Positions 47,196-62,000 of a stretch of DNA of 62,000 bases are shown in pieces (position 1 is the stretch's first letter; the number at the start of each line of letters is the position of its first letter). The DNA comes from Cristatella mucedo. Its lineage: Eukaryota > Bryozoa > Phylactolaemata > Cristatellidae. The position numbers were made by a program, and so were the translations under genes. The stretch covers positions 377,501 to 439,500 of the forward strand of contig WPIO01000156.1 in the NCBI GenBank assembly GCA_009760855.2, read 5' to 3'. The notes below the pieces were generated by a model that made no database searches, was not told the DNA's origin, and saw only the letters and a list, made by a program, of their open reading frames with translations.

Positions 47196-47550
47196 TAATT
47201 TGTTAGACTGGTGAGCATTGGGGAAACGAATTCGAAGCGCCGCTCCTGCAGTTGAACTTTTCTACTACCATAAGAATATAGCCGAAGACATCGCTCTCTC
47301 TTCTTTAAGGTGCATATAAATGTCACGAGGGGCATTACGGAATCGATCGCTTGCCGCCGAGATAATGAAGAAAGCATAGGACAAGGTCAAGGAGAACATT
47401 GGACCTGTGCCGAGTCTTCCATCGATCTCTCCGAATGGTTAAAACTCAAAATTGCTGGAGGATTGCTTCCCAAAACGCCCCTCCAGCAATTATATGAGCG
47501 ACCGCTTTTGGCCAAAACGGTTGAGGTCTGACTCTCCTTGCCATTAATGC
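47196..47550. other. No gene seen
   Basis: Short frames only. Confidence 0.35.
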
Positions 47551-47554
47551 GAAA

Positions 47555-47563
47555 GAAAGGAGT

Positions 47564-47627
<64 letters not shown>

Positions 47628-47643
47628 GAGAGAGAGAGAGAGC
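47555..47643. repeat. (GA)n microsatellite
   Basis: GA array with few interruptions. Confidence 0.95.
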
Positions 47644-47709
47644 GACTGCAGAGAGGAGAAAGTCGTTCGCACAGAGAGATATACCGAAGGAGATAGGACA
47701 TCGAGAGGT

Positions 47710-47712
<3 letters not shown>

Positions 47713-47801
<89 letters not shown>
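47713..47801. repeat. (GA)n microsatellite
   Basis: Second GA array, separated from the first by 70 bp of unique sequence. Confidence 0.95.
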
Positions 47802-47803
<2 letters not shown>

Positions 47804-48574
47804 CTAACTACTAGTTCCCTAAACCTAAATTGCACGTGAATCGTGGCTATTATGAAAATCTCCGCATTAGTCTATTCCACCGCTTCAAGCTTTACCACTA
47901 CCTGTAGCCTTTGCCATGCCTGAAAAGAGACTCCGTCGTCTAGAGGATTCAAAGCAAGACGATTTTTAGGCATCGTTTGAGAACTCCGTTTCTCGTCTGC
48001 ACTATTTTTTTTATTAAAAGCATGCTCGTGTACTCACTCCAACGAGCGTAATTGCTGTGTCTTCGTGCTCTCCCGATGACTGGTTATTTGTCGGGCCATT
48101 TCAGAATCCTGAGCACGGAGTAGAAATACTTTTTAATGTATTTATTTAACTCGTTTCTTGGACTCTTGCCTACGCCGCCGATCTGTTTTTCATTGAAGTT
48201 GTAGTTCCCGACCTAAAGCCCAAATGACTTCACATTTCTTCCTATTTATGTATAGGCTTTCTAAACTAAAGATTACGATATATCATTTCCAGATAGTTCA
48301 CAATACAGAGGTCACTAATACTCTCCATGGCAGTGACAATGTATACTACGATTCAGCACGACAACTATGCACAAACTGCTTGTGGCTATTAGAAGCATGC
48401 GTTTAATTATAGGTCGATACTAATAGTTCTGATCGCTGCCTCTCACTACCATCGGTTGTCGTAGAATCTTGTTACGGCGTAAAAGCACGTTTCCTTTATT
48501 TCTTTAAGTAACCATCCACCGCCATAGCCGTATCCATAGGTGCGTAGCAGCGATTGTACCGCTAACCTTTTGAT
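47802..48574. other. No gene seen
   Basis: AT-richer unique sequence with short frames. Confidence 0.35.
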
Positions 48575-48660
48575 CGTGCTTCCTTTAGAGCACGTGGTAA
48601 GTTACCAGAAGGAAATTAAGTTTTCTGGTGGCACTATGCGGGCGTATCATTATTATTCTT
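48575..48660 (+). mobile_element. LINE-A/S2-type tail, degraded, plus strand
   Basis: 'ccagaaggaaattaagttttctggtggcactatg' then 'atcattattatt' is a decayed version of the terminal hairpin and ATT tail. It is the last mobile-element trace before the GC-rich zone. Confidence 0.55.
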
Positions 48661-49010
48661 ATCCACATCCCGGAGCCGTTCTATACGGTAATGATGTTTC
48701 CGCCTGCTGGCCGGCTGGTGAGAGAGAGGCTAGGCAAAGATGAAGGTTGTCGTTTCTGTGCGGTTCTTCTCGATCGAGTAGCAATCGCCCTTGATTTACA
48801 ATCGTCGACGGGCACTCGCTCGGTTCGGAGTTAGTTGGCTTGGTTGCGCGCCAGATTGCCGCTCAAAAGGTTCTGCCGGACGACGGCGATAACGGACGAC
48901 GCAGTCGCAGTTAAAAAGCAGTAAAAAAAAAAAGAGAAAAGAGCAGAGCACTAAGAAGCCTAGGCTGTCGGTCTCTCGGCCGAGCGACTCAACCGGAGAC
49001 GCTCTGCGAG

Positions 49011-49042
49011 CAGCAGCAGCAGCAGCAGCAGCGGCGGCGGCA

Positions 49043-49094
<52 letters not shown>

Positions 49095-49108
49095 AGGCGG
49101 AGGCGAAG
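49011..49108. repeat. (CAG)n(CGG)n microsatellite
   Basis: AGC triplets at 49011-49031, then CGG triplets to about 49093, then GGAGGC/GAAGGC variants. Poly-Ala/Pro frames on the minus strand are artefacts. Confidence 0.93.
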
Positions 49109-50724
49109 GCGAAGGCGGCAGTGGCAGCCGCGGCGGCGCGAACGTTGGCTCCGGCGACTGTGTAGGGCTGCGGCAGCGCCCTTGGAGTCGCTGCGGTCGA
49201 AGGAAGGACAAGGCCGCGTCCCATGTGCATCTGCGGTCCGAGTCGAGTCGCGGCTTCATTCAACAAAGGCGGAGGCGACAATCGAAACCGTCCGTACGAT
49301 TGAGGCTGCGCGAGCGATTAGCGCAGCAACGAGCGATGAAATGACGACCGACGATCGCTCGGATTGCTAAGGTCAGCCGCAGCCCCTGGCGTCGGGATCG
49401 CGTTTCCTCTCGAGGTCACCGGCTAGCGGCGGACGCAGCGCCTTAACGAGACTTTCCCAGAATTTCGGCTTGCCGCCCCACTTCTCTCTTACGTCTGCGG
49501 CGGCCTCTGGCAGGCGGCTGATGGCGTTACCAGCTTATCGTTATCTTTATCCGGCACCGTTCGCGCACCATTCACGCATGAGCCGAATAGCAGCTATTCG
49601 CACGCCGGCGCTCGGAGCTGCAGTCAGCAGGGTATTTTCGCCGCCTGAGTAGGAGGAGCAACTTTCACCCGAGTTGCGCAGAGCAGCAGCGACCTTCACC
49701 TCAGAGGTGCCCAGGAGCTGCCTCCGCAGTGTCGGGAGCGAGCCAGCAGCAGCCGCAGCGGGAAACGGTGGCGGACGCGCCGCCGCTCGTCGTCGCCTCC
49801 GATCGCGTCCGCGGGCTGCCCGCCGCGATGGCAGGCGACGACGCTCGCCGTCTCTACGGGCGAGCGCTCGCTCGCCGATGCACGTAGCTCAAGCGGCCCG
49901 CGCGCAGGCGCCAGCGCGGGCGGGCGGGCGGGCGTGCGCGACCCTGAACGTCCTGGAGAGCTGCACTCGAGCTTCCGCTCGGCTTCCGGTTCTTTCCATT
50001 ATTAGCTCGAACATTTCGAGATTAGCGACAACAAGGGTGCCTTCAAGGTGGTGCCTGACCCTGCCCAGAGTGACTGTCTAATCAGCGCCACGTGCTCGCA
50101 CCGAGCGGCGAGCGCGGCCCGTTGGCGCTTCAAACGGCGCGCGCGCCATCCGCGGCGCCGCGTTGTGACTCGCGCTCGCCCACGCTCTCGATGAACGAGG
50201 GCACTGTGCGGCGGCGAGCGACCGAGCGCGGCGGGACCGCCAGCGACCAGCCTCTGGCACCGATGAGGGCGGTTACTAACGCGAGTGAGCGGAGAGTTTT
50301 CCCCGGTCCTGAACGCCGTGTCTGCATCCGTGAGCTGCCCGCGCCCTCGGCAGCAGCGACGCAATCGGTCGGCGGCCCCAATAGGCCGGCGAGATCGGCG
50401 ACGCCGCAGCGCCGCAAACTCAATCCGACTGCCGGTCGCAAGGAAGGGACCGACCATCTGCGCCGCTGCGCCTGGAGCAGCTGATCCGAAAATCCGCTCT
50501 AGATAGCACCGAACCGTGCCGAATCGTCTCCCACTAATCTTCCAGGCGAGTTAGCCGGTACTGGCCTATATGGTCTTTATTATTGTAGTTTATTATTGTT
50601 CATTTGTGTTGCTTTGTGCTACTTCGCCGTGCACTGTCCGACTATTCGCGCGACAGCGAGAACGTGGCTCGACGAAGACGACAATCGTGACTCGCGAATG
50701 CTCGTGTCGCGCGCGATTCACCAC

Positions 50725-50890
50725 CGCGATGGTTTCGCCCAGCGGTTAAAATGCTCGCTCAAACCAAAGTCAGGGTGAATTTATTTGATGACCCAGTTCG
50801 TGAGCTCGAGCTCGTGGCTTCGTATGTTAGGCAGCCGAATAGCAATCGATTTGTCTCAGGGCGCTACGCAAACGAGTTTTATTTATTTCG
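50725..50890 (+). mobile_element. SINE S2, diverged, plus strand
   Basis: 'ggtttcgcccagcggttaaaatgctcgc' head, 'gagctcgagctcgtgg', 'agccgaatagcaat', 'ctcagggcgctacgcaaacga' then T/A-rich end. The only clear mobile element inside the GC-rich zone, and an old one. Confidence 0.65.
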
Positions 50891-51348
50891 TCTTGGTGAA
50901 TTGTGCGAGTAGCCGAGAAACTGTTGCTTGGGAAACGCGTCCTGCCGGCTCTCGCTGGTTGGCTCGCGCTTTCGAAACCTCCGGCACGCCCGCTCGCTCG
51001 CGCTTGGTGCGCGCATAGACAGAAACGTGGCCGACAGCCGGACGTTGGCAGAGGCGACCGGCGGAGGTAACGCACGACCGCCAGTCCGCGAATGCAGTCG
51101 CAGGTTCCTCAATGCCCTCACCGTCCGCGAGTCACAGCGTTCGTTTCGCCGCTCACGCCGCTAGCGCCGCCGCTGCCGCCGCCATTTTATCTCGCCGCCG
51201 ACCGGCGCCGCGCCTGAGAGCGGCGTCCTATGTAATGTACAAGCGAGCGCAGTTTAGACCGAACGCCGCACGGAAAAGCGCGCAGCTTCGCGAACCGAGA
51301 GCCGACTCCCGCCATTCATTGCGGATGCGCGGCGCGTGCGCGCATGCG

Positions 51349-51690
51349 CATCGCTGCATTGCGACAATATTATATCGCTAATTATATCGCTGCATTGCGA
51401 CACTATTATATCGCTAATTATATCGCTGCATTGGGACAATATCGCGGCATTGCGACAATATTACATCGCTAATTATATCGCTGAATTGCGACAATATTGT
51501 ATCGCTAATTATATCGCTGCCTTGCGACACTATCGCGGCATTGCGACAATATTACATCGCTAATTAAATCGCTGCATTGCGACACTATCGCTGCATTGCG
51601 ACAGTATTGTATCGCTAATTATATCGCTGCATTGCGACAATATCGCTGCATTGCGACAATAATGCTGCATTGCGACAATGCATAGCTAAG
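51349..51690. repeat. Composite minisatellite (TATCGCTGCATTGCGACA and TATCGCTAATTA modules)
   Basis: About 340 bp built from two modules: B, ATCGCTGCATTGCGACAAT (18-19 bp), and A, ATATCGCTAATTA (about 14 bp), in orders such as A-B, A-B-B and B-B-B. Variants include GCGGCATT and GAATT. AT-richer than its surroundings. Each B unit holds TCGC...GCGA inverted ends. Confidence 0.9.
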
Positions 51691-52444
51691 GGATGTCGCC
51701 GCGTTCGAAGGGAAGAAAGTGATGTCGGCAATAAAACTAGCGGCGGGAAGGCACTTGCACAGCACCCGCAAGTCAACTGAATCGCCTTCCAGGCACTACG
51801 CCTTCCACGCCTGCGCTCGAACGCTCGTTGCTCGTTGCACGTTTCAAGCTTCGCACCGGCGAGCTTACGCACCGCGAGTCGCCTACAGGGAATGCAGCAG
51901 TCAGCCCTCTCGCCTTCTTGCCTTTTCTCGCCAGCCCTCTCTCGCCGTTTCACAAGACTGCAGCTCGCAGCGTCAGCCGCTGCTCACGCTGCCGCTGCGC
52001 TCGGCTACTACGGCCGAGCGACCGCCGGACGCGCGGTCGGGCAGCGCCGACGCGGCGGCGGCGGCGTCGCTCGGCTCGGCGCCACGCGAAGCAGCCCGAG
52101 TCAGCTGCGGGTCCGATTTCCCTTCCGACGAGCGGCTCCGGTCGCAAAGCGCCGAGATGCAACCGTTCGAAGAGGCGAGGCGACGGCGGCGACCGCGGCA
52201 GCGGAAGCGGCGGTGGGCTCCGTCCAACTTGCTGCCGCAGCGTCGCGGCCGACGAAAAGCCGTACGTCACAATGCTCGCGGGGAAGCCGTACGGGTTACC
52301 CCATAGCGGATGCACCGAGAGCGCACGGGTGACTAATTGCCCTGCGTTCACCTTGACCTCAGGCCGTTGATCCGGTTTCTCTGCAATTGCGCTAGGCTTC
52401 CCGCCCCTCTTTTGTGGCCTCGATCCGCCGGCTCTCGGGCGAGC

Positions 52445-52452
52445 TATAAATA
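52445..52452 (+). promoter_or_regulatory. TATA box of the astacin-like protease gene
   Basis: TATAAATA in a GC-rich setting (GAGC before, CGCC after). Transcription would start near 52470-52480. From there to the start codon at 52784 there is no ATG at all, which fits a true leader. Confidence 0.65.
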
Positions 52453-52783
52453 CGCCGCCGGCCTGCCAGTAGAGCATACAAGGGCGGCGCGTTCTGTGCG
52501 ATAGGGCGCTCGCTCCAGTCGTTCGCCAAACGGTCCGGTGACAGCGTAGCGCTCTACAGTAATCAGCCAGACTCTGCTGCAGCCCCTGGAAGCGGCGCAG
52601 CCAGCGAACGGACGGACGAGAACGCTCTCTGGGCCTCTGCCGAACGTGGGCGGGCGCACTAAGCTCGGCGGAGCAGCGCTCGGCTGTCGCTTGCGAGCAT
52701 CAGCTGCCTGCGGCTCGTCGCAGGTCATCGGTCGTCGCCGGTCGTCGCTGGGCTTTCACAGATCCCGACGAGCGCGAATCACA

Positions 52784-60188
<7,405 letters not shown>

Positions 60189-60793
60189 ACGCGCGCACCT
60201 CGCGGCAGACCGGCCTGCCTCCGAGGGCCTCTCGTCCCCCGGCGGCCGCGCCGCGAGCTGCGTGGCGCGCTCTCTCCGGCTTCCCTCGCTGGCTAGCAGC
60301 TTCACGTCCTCGTTCTCGAAGAATAGGTTTAGAAAAGGCTCCTCTTCGCCGCCGCGGCCGCCGATCTCGGAGGCGCCGGATCGAAATGGTGGTCCAGCAA
60401 GGCAATCTCGACTTCGCCGTGCGCGGCGGAAGTGCTCGGCGCAGCCAGCGGTGCGCTTCCGTCTCGGCGACGCTTCTCTGGTCATGGCTGCAACTGTCCT
60501 CCGGCTATCAAGTTGCTTAGGGCGAACGGCCAAGTTAGCCATTCGCCAATAGTCACGCACGACGATTTGCCTCTGGGCTGAGCTCCAGCGCGACCACACG
60601 CTGCGCAGCGTTCCGGCGTTCTGGAATTTCCGGCTATTTCCGGCGGCGCATCGCGCACGCATCGCGCGCATCCGGCGTGTATCGCCACCCGACGCTTGGC
60701 GTACGCTCATGTCGCGCGTATATGCTCGATGAGCGTGGCCAGGCGAGTGCCTATGTTAGGCGCACGTCGGGTTTTTTCCAGTAATTTATAAGC
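60189..60793 (+). other. 3' untranslated region of the protease gene (predicted)
   Basis: CpG-rich sequence between the TGA and the poly(A) signal. Frames here are unrecognisable. Confidence 0.5.
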
Positions 60794-60799
60794 AATAAA
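60794..60799 (+). terminator. Poly(A) signal AATAAA
   Basis: First canonical AATAAA after the stop codon, about 605 bases downstream, in a locally AT-rich pocket of GC-rich DNA. Cleavage would fall near 60812-60825. Confidence 0.6.
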
Positions 60800-60819
60800 T
60801 TATTCGCAGAGCTTATTAC

Positions 60820-61624
60820 ATGCTCGGCTCGAGAGTTGCATCTAGGGGGTGGGGTCGGGTGAGGGAGGGGGCGGTGAGATGCCCCATCCACCGCCGCCCC
60901 CTTTCGATAACCGGTCCAGATGCTCGATGCTCGTACCCTTTCTTTGCCCAAGCCGTTCGCTCTAGCGACGCGCTAAGCGGAAGCTCCCGCTGTCGAGATC
61001 GCCCGCTGCCATTTCTGATGCTTATCCCGGCGCGGCATGCCAGAGTCGCCGGCATAAACGCCCGTTCGCTAGCACGTCACGCTAGCATTTATGCTATATG
61101 GAAGCTGTAGAATTTGTTGCTCTACCGTCTTGAACCTTCTAGAACTGTTTAGAACTATCTGTCGATTTTTCTTTTATTATATTCGATCCATCGCCATCTT
61201 TCTCCTCTCGGTAGAGCAGTGAGTCCGTCCAGCAGCAGCTGGAGCGACTGAATAATCTGTTTTCCTTCTGAAGAGCAGCACCCGATTCGTGGTGTAACTA
61301 AACCCATACAGAGACTTTTACAATAGCAGCCCTGCTTATTCATAGCCTCCTGAATCTCGCTGAGTACTTCGAAGTGGTTACGTGAAGGGCAGGTGATTCT
61401 ACAGTTTTCGATTAATTCGCACAGTATTAAGATATAAATGACGCTCATTCATGCCCGGTAGGCGGGTCCAGAGTGTGCCTCACGGAGAGCACTGCAGAGC
61501 GAGCCCATCGGGGTGATAGCGAGGCTGCTTACCAGCGGATATCCTTAGCGTTCGTACGTGCTCTTTCCCGCCGAGCGATTCTTCTAGCGCCGGATACGCG
61601 AGCATCTCGCTGCAGCATCGATCT
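60820..61624. other. Intergenic sequence after the protease gene
   Basis: Composition falls back towards average. Apart from the minus-strand frame at 61155-61448 nothing is recognised. Confidence 0.4.
61155..61448 (-). CDS. Unrecognised 97-codon open frame, minus strand
   Basis: Reads as an ordinary-looking protein: LILCELIENCRITCPSRNHF, then EVLSEIQEAMNKQGCYCKSL, then CMGLVTPRIGCCSS and IIQSLQLLLDGL. Rich in cysteine (8), not low-complexity and not GC-driven. An AG (AAAACTGTAG) stands just before the ITCPSRN codons, so it may be an exon rather than a complete gene. I do not recognise a family. Chance cannot be excluded. Confidence 0.3.
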   Translation of the reverse strand: MSVIYILILCELIENCRITCPSRNHFEVLSEIQEAMNKQGCYCKSLCMGLVTPRIGCCSSEGKQIIQSLQLLLDGLTALPRGERWRWIEYNKRKIDR

Positions 61625-62000
61625 TGCAAAGATCATTCGAGGAACCTCTGAAATATGGGGAACCTCAGGGCTCCGTGCTAGGTTCGGTTCTTTTCACGGT
61701 TTATACTCTCCCTCTTGCTGATGTGATTGCCAGCACAATCTAGGCTTTCACTTCTATGCGGATGACACTCAGTTGTACCTTTGCTTTGATCCCTCCTAGC
61801 CATCGAGCACGTCAAATTCTCTCAACTCAATCGGTGCATGTATTGTTGGCATCCGCATGTGGATGGCAGCAATTTTTAAAAAATTAAATGATTATAAAAC
61901 CATCTTACTAGTTATGGGAGAACCAATTGTGATTCAGAAATTGGAAACGGTAATGCTGAAATCGGCTCTGTCAGCCTATCGCCTGTTTAATCTGCACGAA
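61625..62000 (+). mobile_element. LINE-A reverse-transcriptase segment, plus strand, runs off the window
   Basis: Starts at the VPLK.G..QGSVLG region (61640), then TVYTLPLADVI, a single-base loss in AK/Q, and HFYADDTQLYLCFDPS (YADD near 61757) followed by degraded LNDYKT and LKSALS segments. 5' truncated at motif B; its 3' end lies beyond the window. Confidence 0.88.

Larger units (their letters stand above)
48661..52440. other. CpG-rich zone upstream of the protease gene, no recognised gene
   Basis: Sudden rise in GC and CpG from about 48.8 kb. Long open frames exist in several phases on both strands, with Arg/Ala/Ser-rich translations typical of non-coding GC-rich DNA. Regulatory-looking words: CGCGCATGCGCA (perfect NRF-1-type palindrome, 51339-51350), GCCGCCATTTT (YY1-type) near 51177-51188, and TACGTCAC (CRE-like) near 52263. 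It may be a CpG island with the start of another gene, possibly on the minus strand; no exon can be proven. Confidence 0.45.

Noticed and set aside
51828-52477. Several overlapping frames of 160-195 codons
   Set aside because: Overlap in all phases on both strands, Arg/Ala-rich, lying over the proposed promoter.

Overview
This window is nuclear DNA of an animal, most likely an invertebrate bilaterian; the species cannot be read from the sequence. The reasons are a multi-exon gene with GT-AG introns encoding an astacin-family secreted protease, many 5'-truncated L2/CR1-type LINE retrotransposons, tRNA-derived SINEs, and very dense dinucleotide and CGG microsatellites. There is no prokaryotic operon, rRNA gene or CRISPR array.

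Layout. 1-545 is a CpG-rich stretch with a CGG array and no recognisable gene. From about 0.55 to 48.6 kb the window is a graveyard of mobile elements. The main family (called LINE-A here) is present as some 25 pieces on both strands. Most are only the 3' end; the best is 35275-37330 on the minus strand, with most of the reverse transcriptase, and another runs off the right edge at 61625-62000. A second family (LINE-B) occurs at 555-770, 1150-2010, 30405-30897 and 45488-45700, all on the minus strand. Older relatives lie at 10640-11000, 11275-11465 and 33715-34190. Two tRNA-derived SINE families are interspersed: S1 ends in its own small hairpin, and S2 ends in the same 3' hairpin as LINE-A, which suggests that S2 is mobilised by the LINE-A reverse transcriptase. 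Microsatellites of (AC), (GA), (TA) and (CGG) separate these pieces. Other structures are a 180-bp foldback (17765-17949), an inverted-repeat pair around a coding-like fragment (13254-14804) and several minisatellites.

From 48.8 to 60.8 kb the base composition becomes strongly GC- and CpG-rich. The left part (48.8-52.4 kb) looks like promoter/CpG-island sequence with a perfect NRF-1-type site and an AT-richer composite minisatellite. The right part holds the one gene that can be reconstructed. It has a TATA box at 52445 and about 310 bases of leader without an ATG. Eleven exons (52784-60188, plus strand) encode a signal peptide, a propeptide with a basic cleavage site, an astacin zinc-protease domain, a six-cysteine EGF-like module, a PAN/apple-like module and a C-type-lectin-like domain. 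All splice phases agree and give 625 residues. A poly(A) signal lies at 60794. The introns carry GA, CT, TA and CGG arrays, one of which supplies the pyrimidine tract of a possible alternative acceptor.

The most interesting points are the protease's domain combination with a possible in-frame switch in its propeptide, the LINE-A/S2 tail sharing, two identical 110-bp LINE-tail fragments, the foldback at 17.8 kb, and the inverted-repeat element at 13.3-14.8 kb.
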